A DNA stretch of 64,000 bases from Flavobacteriales bacterium (GTDB lineage: Bacteria; Bacteroidota; Bacteroidia; Flavobacteriales_F; PHOS-HE28). Each line of letters starts with the position of its first letter. The first letter of the stretch is position 1. The stretch lies in contig CP065018.1 in assembly GCA_016700415.1 (NCBI GenBank), positions 1,550,001-1,614,000 on the forward strand, in the 5' to 3' direction. Below the pieces are notes generated by a model, which searched no databases, had not been told where the DNA came from, and saw only the letters and a program-made list of their open reading frames with translations. Shown piece after piece: positions 8,912 through 17,821 of the stretch. A program made the translations under genes and the position numbers.

Positions 8912-9547
8912 TCAAAGATGTTCCACATGGTGGCCCGGTTCCCTCACGGCGGTCACCAGGTCCATGAACCGCTGATAGGCCACGGCGTCTTTTAGCAGGT
9001 CCTTTCCGTTCAGGTCCACTACCAACACCCGTCCCGCATCGAGCTTCCGAAGGTGGTCCAGGTAGCGCTCCTGAAGTTGCCCGAGGTATTCCTCACTGAT
9101 GCGCTGTTCGTAGGTGCGGCCCCGCGCACGGATCCGTTCCCTCACCGTGGCCATGGGCAGGTGCAGGTAGACCAACAGTTCCGGCTTGGGCAGCCCGGCG
9201 TACATGATGGCGTAAAGGTCCCGGAACAAGGCATGCTCGTCCGGTGGAAGGGTGACCCCGGCGAAGATCAAGGACTTCCCGATGGAATAGTCGGCCACGG
9301 TGGCGGGGTGAAAGAGGCTGCGCTCGCCTACCCGCTTGAGCTGATGGTAGCGTTGGGCCAAGAAGGATAGTTCCAAGGTGAAGGCGTGCCGCGTCGGATC
9401 CTGGTAGAATTGGGGAAGGAAGGGGTTGTCCTCAAACTCCTCGAGCACCGTTTCGGCGTCCCATTCGGCGGCCAGCCGCTTGGCCAGGGTCGTTTTCCCA
9501 GCGCCTATAAGGCCCTCCACCGCGATGTATCCGTAGGGTGGCTTCAT
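8912..9547 (-). CDS. Deoxynucleoside kinase
   Basis: A 211-aa P-loop kinase of the dCK/dGK family, which phosphorylates deoxynucleosides in the salvage pathway. The Walker A motif GLIGAGKTT lies at residues ~13-21. EEFEDNPFLPQFY at ~36 is the family's substrate-binding segment (E and N/P-F). The lid region RARGRTYEQRIS at ~140 supplies the arginines that contact phosphate. Length is typical. The ATG overlaps the folK stop by four bases (ATGA), so the two genes are translationally coupled. This folK-kinase pairing is frequent in Bacteroidota. The exact substrate (dG, dA or dC) cannot be read from the sequence. Confidence 0.88.
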   Translation of the reverse strand: MKPPYGYIAVEGLIGAGKTTLAKRLAAEWDAETVLEEFEDNPFLPQFYQDPTRHAFTLELSFLAQRYHQLKRVGERSLFHPATVADYSIGKSLIFAGVTLPPDEHALFRDLYAIMYAGLPKPELLVYLHLPMATVRERIRARGRTYEQRISEEYLGQLQERYLDHLRKLDAGRVLVVDLNGKDLLKDAVAYQRFMDLVTAVREPGHHVEHL

Positions 9548-10014
9548 CGTTGTTGCAGTGCATCGTTGAGCAGGTCCAGCACGCTGCGGTGAAGCAACGG
9601 ATGCACAAGGTCCGGTATGATGTCCGCCGCCGGCGACAAGGCAAAGACGCGCTGATGTACACGGGGATGGGGGACGGAAAGCTCAGGCCGATCGATCACC
9701 TGTTCACCGACAAAGAGGATGTCCAGATCGATGGGGCGGGAAGCATAGTGGCCATCGGCGGGTCGCACGCGGCCAAGCTCTTGCTCGATCCCCAGCATTT
9801 TTTCCATGACCTCTTCCGGCGGCATCGAAGTGCCGACCAGAACGGCTCGGTTGAGGAAGAGCCGACTGTCCTGAAAGCCCCATGGCTCGGTCCAATGGTC
9901 CCTGCTGGAGGCCAGGACGCGACCGATGCGGTCCTCGACGAGGGTGGTGGCCCTTGCGAAGGTTGTGTGCGGGTCGTCCCTGTTGGCACCCAACAGCATG
10001 GTGATCTCGGCCAT
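9544..10014 (-). CDS. folK: 2-amino-4-hydroxy-6-hydroxymethyldihydropteridine pyrophosphokinase
   Basis: A 156-aa cytoplasmic enzyme that transfers pyrophosphate from ATP to 6-hydroxymethyl-7,8-dihydropterin in folate synthesis. It shows the family pattern: LLGANRDDP near residue 7, the central EPWGFQDSRLFLNRAV segment, and the signature RPIDLDILFVGEQ at ~93 with the two Mg-binding aspartates, followed by VPHPRVHQRVFAL. Length is typical. It is the first gene of a two-gene operon with the deoxynucleoside kinase. A TAnnTTTG-like element ends only about five bases before the ATG, suggesting a leaderless or very short-leader mRNA. Confidence 0.92.
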   Translation of the reverse strand: MAEITMLLGANRDDPHTTFARATTLVEDRIGRVLASSRDHWTEPWGFQDSRLFLNRAVLVGTSMPPEEVMEKMLGIEQELGRVRPADGHYASRPIDLDILFVGEQVIDRPELSVPHPRVHQRVFALSPAADIIPDLVHPLLHRSVLDLLNDALQQR

Positions 10015-10018
10015 GGGC

Positions 10019-10026
10019 CAAAGTAA
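10019..10026 (-). promoter_or_regulatory. Candidate -7 element before folK (TTACTTTG)
   Basis: One mismatch to TAnnTTTG and immediately upstream of the folK ATG at 10014. If used, transcription starts at or next to the start codon. Confidence 0.35.
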
Positions 10027-10049
10027 AGGAGCAGGGTCGGATGTCGAAC

Positions 10050-10182
10050 GATGGAACGCTGATGACGCAGAAAGAGTGGATCAACGCAGATCATGGCTGG
10101 ACAACTGCCGACTGCCACTGCTTACTGCCTACTGCCAAGTGGTGATTGGTGATTAGAGGCTGGTGACCGGCGATCGGCGACA
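10050..10182 (+). repeat. Dispersed intergenic repeat (AACGCTGATGACGCAG type) followed by low-complexity repeats
   Basis: Bases 10050-10095 carry the AACGCtGAtgACGCAGA ... AACGCAGAT pattern that also occurs at 11313-11345, 46788-46887 and 63914-63957. It is followed by a run of degenerate ACTGCC units (10103-10137) and of GTGATTGG/GGCGATCGG-like units (10139-10180). No gene is seen in the 196 bases between folK and prfA. Confidence 0.6.
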
Positions 10183-10210
10183 GTCCGTTTCATCTTTCAG
10201 CTTTCGAGTT

Positions 10211-11287
10211 TCAACTTTCCTGTGACAGCTTTTCCGTGCGGTCGGCCAATTGCAGTGCATCGATGATGGCTTGAAGGCCTCCGTCCATCACCTCGGTCAA
10301 ATTATGCACGGTCAGCTCGATGCGGTGGTCGGTGATGCGGCTTTGCGGATAGTTGTAGGTGCGGATCTTGGCGCTGCGGTCGCCGCTGGCCACCTGGCTC
10401 CGGCGATGCGCGGTGACGGCCGCCTCCTCGGAACGGACCTTCTCGTCATATAGTTTGTTCCGCAGCATCTGCATGGCCTTGATGCGGTTGCCCAATTGGG
10501 AACGGTCGGTCTGGCACATCACCACGATGCCCGTTGGGATGTGGGTGAGTCGCACCTTGGTCTCCACCTTATTCACATTCTGGCCCCCTGCACCACCGCT
10601 GCGTGCGGTCTCCATCTTCACATCGCTCTCCTTCACCTCTACATCGTATTCCTCCACCTGAGGCAACACCACCACGGTGGCAGCGCTGGTGTGGATCCTT
10701 CCACTGGCCTCGGTGCGTGGCACACGCTGCACCCGGTGTACCCCGGCCTCGAATTTCAACACGCCATAGGCTCCGGCACCTTCCACGTTAAGCACCACCT
10801 CCTTCACGCCGCCTGCACTGTTCTCGCTGATGTCCGCCACCTCCACTTTCCAGCCCATGCCCTCGCAGTAGCGGGTGTACATGCGGAGCAGGTCCCCGGC
10901 GAAAATACCGGCTTCGTCACCACCGGTGCCGGCGCGGATCTCCATACTGCAGTTACGCTCGTCGTTGGGGTCCTTCGGCACCAGTAGAAGGCGGATCTCC
11001 TCCTCCATCGTTTCGATCACCGCGGTCAGTTCGCTCTTCTCCGCACGGGCCATTTCCAGCATCTCCGCGTCGCGCTCCGATCTGAGCATCGCCTCCGCGC
11101 CCCGCAGGTCTTCCATGGCACGGCGGTATTTGCCATAGGCTTCGTCCACGGGCTCCAAGTCGCGGTACTCACGGTTCAAGTCCACGAAGCGCTTGCGGTC
11201 GGCGATCACGTCGGGGTCGGCGAGCTGTTTGCCCACTTCCTCCCGGCGGTCGTGTATGGCGGAGAGCTTAGTTAGAAGGTCGCTCAT
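10211..11287 (-). CDS. prfA: Peptide chain release factor 1
   Basis: A 358-aa class I release factor that recognises UAA/UAG stop codons on the ribosome and triggers hydrolysis of peptidyl-tRNA. The catalytic GGQ is at residues ~234-236 in GGAGGQNVNKVET. The codon-recognition P-x-T tripeptide appears as PRT at ~190-192 (RVPRTEASG). The GTGGDEAGIF segment at ~120 and the GIVV/DRSQLGNR segment are typical of RF1. Length is normal. It lies downstream of purM on the same strand, but 116 bases with a dispersed repeat intervene, so co-transcription is uncertain. Confidence 0.95.
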   Translation of the reverse strand: MSDLLTKLSAIHDRREEVGKQLADPDVIADRKRFVDLNREYRDLEPVDEAYGKYRRAMEDLRGAEAMLRSERDAEMLEMARAEKSELTAVIETMEEEIRLLLVPKDPNDERNCSMEIRAGTGGDEAGIFAGDLLRMYTRYCEGMGWKVEVADISENSAGGVKEVVLNVEGAGAYGVLKFEAGVHRVQRVPRTEASGRIHTSAATVVVLPQVEEYDVEVKESDVKMETARSGGAGGQNVNKVETKVRLTHIPTGIVVMCQTDRSQLGNRIKAMQMLRNKLYDEKVRSEEAAVTAHRRSQVASGDRSAKIRTYNYPQSRITDHRIELTVHNLTEVMDGGLQAIIDALQLADRTEKLSQES

Positions 11288-11312
11288 GGGTGGTGAATGG
11301 GTCCGATACCCA

Positions 11313-11345
11313 TCGGACGCAGATGACGCTGAAAGGGCAGATAGG
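11313..11345 (+). repeat. Short copy of the ACGCAGATGACGCTGAAAG dispersed repeat
   Basis: It lies between prfA and purM and matches the other intergenic copies of this family in inverted orientation. Confidence 0.5.
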
Positions 11346-11403
11346 CGAGGAGCTGAATAAGGTGGACGGCAAAGTCGGAAGGGACGTTGCGGTCCATATC
11401 GGC

Positions 11404-12582
11404 TCAGGCAGTATAGGTGTAGGTCCCTGAGGGCACGGTCAACACCACCTCCTTGGCGGGCGCGTCCTCCACCCTGCCGATCACTTGGGCCTCAACGCCG
11501 AAGGTGACCGCTATTGCAATGATCTCCCGAGCGCGCGCCTCGGGCACATAGAATTCCAAGCGGTGCCCCATGTTGAAGACTTTGTACATCTCCTTCCATG
11601 GCGTTCCGCTCATGCGTTGGATGGCCGCGAAGAGCGGCGGTATCGGCAACAGGTCGTCCTTGATGATGCGCAGCCCGTCCACGAAGTGCAGCACCTTGGT
11701 CTGCGCGCCACCACTGCAATGGACCATCCCGTGGACATCCTTCCGCATGGCAGTGAGCACCTCGCGCACCACCGGGGCATAGGTGCGCGTGGGCGAGAGC
11801 ACCGCCCTTCCGAAGTCCAAGGGGGTGCCCTCCAACCGATCGGTAAGGTTGGCCTGCCCGCTGTATATCAGATCGTCCGGTGTACCGGGATCGAAGGTCT
11901 CGGGATAGGCCGTGGCCAGCGCCTTGTTGAAAATGTCATGGCGGGCGCTGGTGAGCCCATTGCTGCCCATGCCCGCGTTGTAGTTCTCTTCGTAGGTCGC
12001 CTGCCCGTAACTGGCAAGGCCCACTATTACATCGCCAGCGTGGATACGCGCATTATCCACCACCTGATCGCGACGCATGCGGGCCAATACCGTGCTGTCG
12101 ACGATCACGGTGCGAACAAGGTCACCCACGTCAGCGGTCTCGCCACCGGTGCTGTTGATCCCGATGCCGAGGCCGCGCATTTTCTCCAGGAAATCCTCCG
12201 TGCCGGCGATGATCGCGGAGATCACTTCTCCCGGGATCAGCCGCTTGTTCCGGCCGATGGTGCTGCTGAGCAGGATGTTGTCCGTGGCGCCGACGCACAG
12301 CAGGTCGTCCAGGTTCATCACCACGGCGTCCTGCGCAATGCCGCGCCATACGCCGAGGTCGCCCGTTTCCTTCCAATAGGCATAGGCCAATGCGCTCTTG
12401 GTGCCCGCCCCATCGGCGTGCATCACGATGCAATGCTCAGCGCTTCCCGTCAGTTCATCGGGGACGATCTTGCAGAACGCCTTCGGAAAAAGGCCCTTGT
12501 CCACCTTGGCGATGGCATTATGTACATCCTCCTTGGCACTGCTGACGCCGCGCCGTTCATATCGGGATGTCCCTTCTTCCAT
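11404..12582 (-). CDS. purM: Phosphoribosylformylglycinamidine cyclo-ligase (AIR synthetase)
   Basis: A 392-aa cytoplasmic enzyme that converts FGAM to aminoimidazole ribotide with ATP in de novo purine synthesis. The family motifs HADGAGTKSALAY (~47) and AQDAVVMNLDDLLCVGA (~84) are present, followed by the glycine-rich INSTGGETADVGD segment and the late MVHCSGGAQTKVLHF and KVFNMGHRLEFY motifs. The protein is longer than the E. coli enzyme but fits the longer Bacteroidota form. The start at 12582 (MEEGTSRY) is chosen because the alternative ATG at 12603 lies inside the upstream terminator stem. Confidence 0.93.
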   Translation of the reverse strand: MEEGTSRYERRGVSSAKEDVHNAIAKVDKGLFPKAFCKIVPDELTGSAEHCIVMHADGAGTKSALAYAYWKETGDLGVWRGIAQDAVVMNLDDLLCVGATDNILLSSTIGRNKRLIPGEVISAIIAGTEDFLEKMRGLGIGINSTGGETADVGDLVRTVIVDSTVLARMRRDQVVDNARIHAGDVIVGLASYGQATYEENYNAGMGSNGLTSARHDIFNKALATAYPETFDPGTPDDLIYSGQANLTDRLEGTPLDFGRAVLSPTRTYAPVVREVLTAMRKDVHGMVHCSGGAQTKVLHFVDGLRIIKDDLLPIPPLFAAIQRMSGTPWKEMYKVFNMGHRLEFYVPEARAREIIAIAVTFGVEAQVIGRVEDAPAKEVVLTVPSGTYTYTA

Positions 12583-12593
12583 GTGCCGGATGA

Positions 12594-12627
12594 AAAAAGG
12601 CATCCCGCGTACACGGGATGCCTTTTT
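12594..12627 (-). terminator. Intrinsic terminator after the PorE-like gene
   Basis: A nine-base stem (GGCATCCCG/CGGGATGCC) is flanked by A5 and T5, 16 bases after the stop at 12643. It separates this gene from purM. Confidence 0.88.
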
Positions 12628-12642
12628 CCTTAAGTATGATGA

Positions 12643-14655
12643 CTAATTAGACTCCGGCACCATGGGCTCGTTCGCCTTGGGCACGAAGTCGAAACTTTTC
12701 ACGGTGAATTCCACGCGGCGGTTCTTCTGGTGCGCGGCTTCCTTCTCCTCGGTGGTCGCCATCTTGGCGATCTCAGCATCGGTGATGCGGGGGCGGGTCT
12801 CACCATAGCCCTTGGCCACCATGCGCGCGGGATCTATGCCCTTGCTGATGAGGTAATTCACGCAGCTCTGTGCCCGGTTCTGGGACAGGGTAATGTTGCT
12901 CTTGTCGCTGCCCCGGCTGTCCGTGTGGGCGGCGAGCTCAATGATGATGGTGGCGTTGTCCACCAAGGTCTGGTACAAGGTCTGGAGCGAATCCTTTCCT
13001 TCTGGACGGAGGGCGGCGCTGCCCAGATCGAAGAGCACTTCCGGCAGGGCTATGGCCTTGTCCGGTGCCACGGGCTGCAGGAGATATTCCTTCACGAAGG
13101 TGGTGCTCTCGGTGAGGCCCACGGTGGTGATCTGGTCGTTCACCACTAAATATTGGGCCTTGCTCGCACGAACGGTGTAGCTCGTGTTCTCGTTGATGTA
13201 ACGGTCCTTGCCGTTCTCCTCGAAGTTGAACCCTCCGTTCTCGTCAGTGAGCGCGTTGAAGTTGGAGCCGTCGGTACCCACCACTTCCACTTTGGCGTCC
13301 TGAAGCGGGTCTCCGGTCACTTTGTCCTTCACCACCCCTTGCAGCGCGAAGACCAGGTCGGGCACGTAGAAGCGCCAGATGTCGTCCTCACCTTTGCCGC
13401 CGGGGCGGTTGCTGGTAAAAAAGCCGCGCTCCTCGTCACCATCGAAGATGATGCTGAAGTCGTCGCCACTGCTGTTCATTGGGGACTTCATGTTCTCCAC
13501 GTGGCCCCATGTCGCATCGCCTGTTTTCTCCGCGTGGAAGATGTCCATGCCGCCCATGCCAGTGATACCGTTGCTGGAGAAGTAAAGATCACCATTGTCG
13601 CGAAGGAAGGGGAACATCTCGTCCTTGGGCGTGTTGATCTCTTTCCCGAGATTGGTAACTGCTCCCGTGGGCATGCCGTTCTTGTCCAAGCCCACTTTCC
13701 ACAGATCCTTGCCGCCCTGACCGCCATTCATGTTGCTGGCAAAAACGAGCAAGGTTTCATCCTTGGAAAGCGTGGGCTGGCCGATAGTGACCATGGTGGT
13801 GTCCTTCTTTCCCTGTTCCGGCTTGAGCGGGAGCATCACAGGATCGCTGTAGTTGTTACCCACCTTCTTGCTCACCCAGATGTCGCAACCGAAGGCCTTC
13901 TTCTTTTCGTGCGGGCAACGGGTGAAGTACATCATGTTCCGCTTGTTGTTGAAGGTAGCACTGCCTTCCGCACCTGCCGTGTTGATGTTGGGCTCAAGGC
14001 GCACGGGCTCGCTCCACTTGCCGAGTTTGTCGCGGCTGCTGGCAAAAAGGTCCGTGAAGCTTTCACCGACAATGCCGTCGGACTCCGTGCCTGTCGCGGC
14101 GGGCCTGCTGCTTACAAAGACCACGTCGGTGTTCCGCTTGTCGGAGAATGCCGCGCTGAAGTCGTACTGCGGGCTGTTCAACAGCACTTCGGGATCCACC
14201 TTGTAGCGGGATGGCGTGTCCTTCCAGGTCTGTGCGAGCTGACAGGAGGCTAAACTGGCGTCCGCGCGCATGTCGCCGGGGTTCTTCTCCTTGTACTTGT
14301 TGTATGCCGCGATGGCGTCGGCGTACTTGCCTTGTTCCTTGAGGGCCTCACCGATGTAGTAGTAGGTGATGGGGTCCGGGTACTGGGCTTTGTTGGCCTT
14401 CTCATACCACACTTGAGCGTTCTCCCCATCGCCCAAAGCACGATAGGCCTGAGCTACCTTGAAGATGAGGACGGCCTTTTCGCCTGCCTTCTTCTCGGTG
14501 GTGTACGCCTTCTTGTACATCTCGATGGCGTTGTAGAAGAATCCCTTGTTGAAGGCCTCATCGGCTTCTTCGGCCTGCTTGCTCTGCGCCATCGCGCCGG
14601 CAACGCAAACTAAAACGAATGTGAAGCAGGCTACGAACTTCCTCATGCTCATCAT
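12643..14655 (-). CDS. PorE-like TPR/PD40/OmpA envelope protein
   Basis: About 670 aa. A signal peptide (FTFVLVCVAGAMAQ) is followed by TPR-like helices (~25-135). PD40/WD40-like beta-propeller blades come next (~155-430, with repeated FVSSRP, MYFTRCP, LVFASN, LYFSSNG and FFTSNRPGG strands). After that is a carboxypeptidase-regulatory-like domain (~440-540, GVVKDKVTGDPLQDAKVEV), and an OmpA peptidoglycan-binding domain ends the protein (~550-665, ELAAHTDSRGS). This domain order is that of PorE, which anchors the T9SS trans-envelope complex to peptidoglycan in Porphyromonas. Related proteins also occur in multiple copies in Flavobacteriia, so PorE-like is a family statement and not a proven orthology. 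Starts at 14655, 14652 or 14646 are all possible. Confidence 0.8.
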   Translation of the reverse strand: MMSMRKFVACFTFVLVCVAGAMAQSKQAEEADEAFNKGFFYNAIEMYKKAYTTEKKAGEKAVLIFKVAQAYRALGDGENAQVWYEKANKAQYPDPITYYYIGEALKEQGKYADAIAAYNKYKEKNPGDMRADASLASCQLAQTWKDTPSRYKVDPEVLLNSPQYDFSAAFSDKRNTDVVFVSSRPAATGTESDGIVGESFTDLFASSRDKLGKWSEPVRLEPNINTAGAEGSATFNNKRNMMYFTRCPHEKKKAFGCDIWVSKKVGNNYSDPVMLPLKPEQGKKDTTMVTIGQPTLSKDETLLVFASNMNGGQGGKDLWKVGLDKNGMPTGAVTNLGKEINTPKDEMFPFLRDNGDLYFSSNGITGMGGMDIFHAEKTGDATWGHVENMKSPMNSSGDDFSIIFDGDEERGFFTSNRPGGKGEDDIWRFYVPDLVFALQGVVKDKVTGDPLQDAKVEVVGTDGSNFNALTDENGGFNFEENGKDRYINENTSYTVRASKAQYLVVNDQITTVGLTESTTFVKEYLLQPVAPDKAIALPEVLFDLGSAALRPEGKDSLQTLYQTLVDNATIIIELAAHTDSRGSDKSNITLSQNRAQSCVNYLISKGIDPARMVAKGYGETRPRITDAEIAKMATTEEKEAAHQKNRRVEFTVKSFDFVPKANEPMVPESN

Positions 14656-14783
14656 CGGGTTGGTGTGTAGTGTCCCCAGCGGATGGGGCCGGGCGAAAAT
14701 AAGCAAAGTCCCCAATCTTGGACCCCGGCCTTGTTTTTTGGTTTCTCCTCAGGATCTCACGAAATGGACCCTGAGCTGCAAGA

Positions 14784-16976
14784 TCACCGGGTAAAGAGCA
14801 GTTCCCGCATTTTCGGCAACGGCCAGAGTTCATCGTCCACCAGAAGCTCCAGCTTGTTGCTGTGGTAGCGGATCAGGTCCAGGAAGGGCTTCACCGTATC
14901 GCAGTATGCGATGGCTTTGGCACGTTGATCGTCCAGGACGTTGGCCGTCTTTCTCGCCTCGGTCATGGACACGCTCAAGGCCCGGAGCTGCTCGATATGC
15001 CCGCTGATGCGTTGGATCAGGTCGAGTTGTGTGGCAGAGGCCTGTTCCCCGGCCTCCTTGCCCAGAATACCCCGCAGGCCTTGCACGTTCGTGATCAACC
15101 GGTTCTGGTAGTGCACGGCCGCCGGCAGTACATGGTTCATCGCCATATCGGCACAGACCCTGGACTCGATCTGCACCTTGAGCGTATAGCTGTGCAACTC
15201 AATGTCATGGCGCGCCTTGATCTCTTTATCGGTGAGCACGCCCATTTCCTTGAACACCTTCATCGTGGCCTTCCCGGCCCATGCGTCCAAGGCGCGCGGT
15301 GTATCCACCACGTTCCGGAGACCCCGCTTGGCGGCTTCCTCCTTCCATTCCTCCCCATATCCGTTGCCTTCGAAGCGCACTGGCTTACTCTTGGCGATAA
15401 GGTCGCGGATGGTCCGCAAAATGGCCTCATCCTTTTTGACGCCTTTGGCGATCAAGGCGTCCACGGAAATCTTAAAAGCCTTGAGCTGGGCGGCGACCAC
15501 GGTGTTCAGCACCGTCATGGCAGCAGCGCAGTTGGCGCTGGAACCCACGGCCCGGAACTCGAACTTGTTGCCGGTGAAAGCGATGGGCGAAGTGCGGTTG
15601 CGGTCGGTGTTGTCCAGTAGTACCTGTGGGATCCTGCCAATGTCCAGCTTCAGTTCGGTCTTGCTGGCCGGGCTCATGGAAGCCTTCACGCTTTTCTCCA
15701 GTTCGTCCAACAGCCCCGTGAGGTACTCGCCGATAAAGACGCTGATGATCGCTGGAGGAGCTTCGTTGGCCCCGAGCCGGTGGTCGTTATTGGCGGAGGC
15801 GATGCTGGCGCGCAGGACGTCGGCATGATCATGGACCGCGGCGATGGTGCTGACGAAAAAGGCCAGGAACTGGATGTTCTCCTTAGGCGTTTTCGCTGGC
15901 CGCAGCAGGTTCACCCCCGTATCGGTGGCGAGGCTCCAGTTATTGTGTTTTCCACTGCCGTTCACCCCGGCATAAGGCTTCTCATGGAATAGCACGCGCA
16001 TGTCGTGCTTGCGCGCGGTCTTCTCCATAACGTCCATCAAGAGCATATTGTGATCCACGGCGAGGTTCATCTCCTCGTATACCGGGGCACACTCGAACTG
16101 GTTCGGGGCCACCTCGTTGTGCCGGGTCTTCACGGGGATACCAAGCTGAAGCGCCTCGGTCTCGAAGTCGCGCATATAGGCCTGGGTGCGCTCGGGAATG
16201 CTGCCGAAATAATGATCCTCCAGCTGCTGCCCGCGTGCAGGGCCGTGGCCGAAGAGCGCCCGCCCGGCCATCATGATGTCCGGCCGGGCAAAGTAGAACG
16301 ACTCATCGATGAGGAAATACTCCTGTTCCCAACCGAGCGTGGCGATGACCTTTCCCACGTTCTTGTCGAAATAGCGGCACACGGCGGTGGCCGCCTCGTC
16401 CAATGCCCGGACAGAGCGCAAAAGAGGGGTCTTGAAATCCAACGCCTCACCGGTGTAGCTGACGAAGATCGTGGGGATGCACAAGGTCTGGTTGATGAGA
16501 AAGGCCGGGCTTCCGGGATCCCAAGCGGTATATCCCCGGGCTTCGAACGTGTTGCGGATCCCTCCGCTGGGGAAACTGCTCGCGTCCGGCTCCTGCTGCA
16601 CGAGCATCCCTCCATCGAAACGTTCAATGCTGCGCCCGTCCCCTAGGGGTTCGAAGAAGGCATCGTGCTTCTCGGCGCTGGAGCCATTGAGGGGCTGGAA
16701 CCAGTGGGTGTAGTGCGTAGCGCCCTTGCTCGCAGCCCATTCCTTCATGCCGCTGGCCACTTGGTCGGCGAGTCTGCGGTCGATCCGTTCGCCCCGTTCG
16801 ATGGCGGAACGCACGGCGCGGTATGCATCCTCGGTGAGGAACATCCGCATGGCCCCCTCATTGAACACATTGGAGCCGAAATAGTCACTGATCCGGCTAC
16901 TGGGGCGCTGAACATGCTTGGGTTGCCGACCGAGCACATCGGACAAGGCCTTGAAACGCAAATTGGGGGGGGTCAT
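14784..16976 (-). CDS. glnN: Glutamine synthetase, type III
   Basis: A 730-aa enzyme that forms glutamine from glutamate, ammonia and ATP. The size and N-terminal region (DYFGSNVFNEGAMRMFL at ~29) are those of the GSIII class, common in Bacteroidota. The catalytic core includes THYTHWFQPLNGSSAEKHD (~85), LGWEQEYFLID (~215), ETRHNEVAPNQFE-like KTRHNEVAPNQFECAP (~280) and KPYAGVNGSGKHNNWS (~335) for substrate and ATP binding. It is probably nitrogen-regulated, but no operator is visible. A TAATTTCG element 24 bases upstream is a plausible promoter. The gene stands alone. Confidence 0.96.
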   Translation of the reverse strand: MTPPNLRFKALSDVLGRQPKHVQRPSSRISDYFGSNVFNEGAMRMFLTEDAYRAVRSAIERGERIDRRLADQVASGMKEWAASKGATHYTHWFQPLNGSSAEKHDAFFEPLGDGRSIERFDGGMLVQQEPDASSFPSGGIRNTFEARGYTAWDPGSPAFLINQTLCIPTIFVSYTGEALDFKTPLLRSVRALDEAATAVCRYFDKNVGKVIATLGWEQEYFLIDESFYFARPDIMMAGRALFGHGPARGQQLEDHYFGSIPERTQAYMRDFETEALQLGIPVKTRHNEVAPNQFECAPVYEEMNLAVDHNMLLMDVMEKTARKHDMRVLFHEKPYAGVNGSGKHNNWSLATDTGVNLLRPAKTPKENIQFLAFFVSTIAAVHDHADVLRASIASANNDHRLGANEAPPAIISVFIGEYLTGLLDELEKSVKASMSPASKTELKLDIGRIPQVLLDNTDRNRTSPIAFTGNKFEFRAVGSSANCAAAMTVLNTVVAAQLKAFKISVDALIAKGVKKDEAILRTIRDLIAKSKPVRFEGNGYGEEWKEEAAKRGLRNVVDTPRALDAWAGKATMKVFKEMGVLTDKEIKARHDIELHSYTLKVQIESRVCADMAMNHVLPAAVHYQNRLITNVQGLRGILGKEAGEQASATQLDLIQRISGHIEQLRALSVSMTEARKTANVLDDQRAKAIAYCDTVKPFLDLIRYHSNKLELLVDDELWPLPKMRELLFTR

Positions 16977-16999
16977 GTGAAATTGTTGTTTTTCCGCGG

Positions 17000-17007
17000 C
17001 GAAATTA
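17000..17007 (-). promoter_or_regulatory. Candidate -7 element for glnN (TAATTTCG)
   Basis: One mismatch to TAnnTTTG on the minus strand, 24 bases upstream of the glnN start. The remaining ~250 bases up to the Tat gene hold no recognised gene; a GGCCGGC/GCCGGCC hairpin at 17231-17253 could end the Tat-like gene. Confidence 0.45.
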
Positions 17008-17261
17008 GGTTGGCGAAGGGGTCTGATCCCATATTCCGATATATTTTCTTGTCAACAGGTGTTTGAAAATAGGGGTGGCCGGAATAATCTTCGTTTTCAA
17101 GATCGAGATATGCGGATCTAGGCCGAAAGCCTGGCCTTTGCCGGTCCATACTGTTCAGGGTCCCGAAATGGCTGACCGAGGATATCCCGGGACGCGACCG
17201 GGCGTGCTGTCTTCCGCACCCGACAATTCAGGCCGGCCTTGAAGACGCCGGCCGGGAAGCT

Positions 17262-17624
17262 CTACTTCCCCAGTGATCCACCTTCCTCAGAGAGCTTTGC
17301 CTCGACGGAGATGTCGATCGGCTCCTCGGGCGTTGGCGGTGCAGCGGGGACCACATGGGCATCGGCCTGCTTCTGGGACGCGGCATGCTCTGGTGGCTCA
17401 ATGCGAAAGGTCTTTCGCTGCTCCTCGAACCCCTTTTTCACGTCTGAAGCGCCTTTCTCGATCTCTCGTTGCACGTCGGCCGTAGCATCGCGGAACTGGC
17501 GGAGCGCACGGCCCATGGTGCGGGCCACATCAGGCACACCCTTGCTTCCGAAGAAAAGCAGGACAAAGAGCAGCACGACGAGCAGTTCGCCGCCACTGAC
17601 ATCAAGAAAAAGAAGTACGCCCAT
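17262..17624 (-). CDS. TatA/TatB-like twin-arginine translocase subunit
   Basis: A 120-aa protein of the MttA/Hcf106 family. It has an N-terminal transmembrane helix (GGELLVVLLFVLLFFG, residues ~11-26), the FG hinge (FFGSKGVPDVARTMG) and an amphipathic helix (ALRQFRDATADVQREI). A charged, disordered tail is rich in proline and acidic residues. TatA forms the pore and TatB the receptor for folded proteins carrying twin-arginine signals. The longer tail leans toward TatB, but many Bacteroidota have only TatA-type proteins, so the subtype is left open. No tatC is adjacent. Confidence 0.82.
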   Translation of the reverse strand: MGVLLFLDVSGGELLVVLLFVLLFFGSKGVPDVARTMGRALRQFRDATADVQREIEKGASDVKKGFEEQRKTFRIEPPEHAASQKQADAHVVPAAPPTPEEPIDISVEAKLSEEGGSLGK

Positions 17625-17760
17625 CCGGGGTGCGAAAGTAGGGAGCCTTGGTCGGAAAGGTTAGATGCCCAAAGAGTTAAAGAACAAAAAGGTGAGAGCG
17701 TGGGAAGGTGCGAGGGTGCATCCTGGCCCCCTTGCACTATTGCACCCTTGCACGTTGCCC

Positions 17761-17788
17761 AAAAGAAAACCCCGCCGAGGCGGGGCTT
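17761..17788 (-). terminator. Intrinsic terminator after secDF
   Basis: A CCCCGCC/GGCGGGG stem with a tight loop and the T-rich tail TTTTCTTTT on the minus strand, 34 bases past the secDF stop. Confidence 0.85.
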
Positions 17789-17821
17789 CCAGATCATTTA
17801 CATGAAGGCACACCGTGCTTA

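Noticed and set aside
12583..12603. Upstream purM start at 12603
   Set aside because: It lies within a terminator hairpin and precedes the conserved N-terminus without adding homology.
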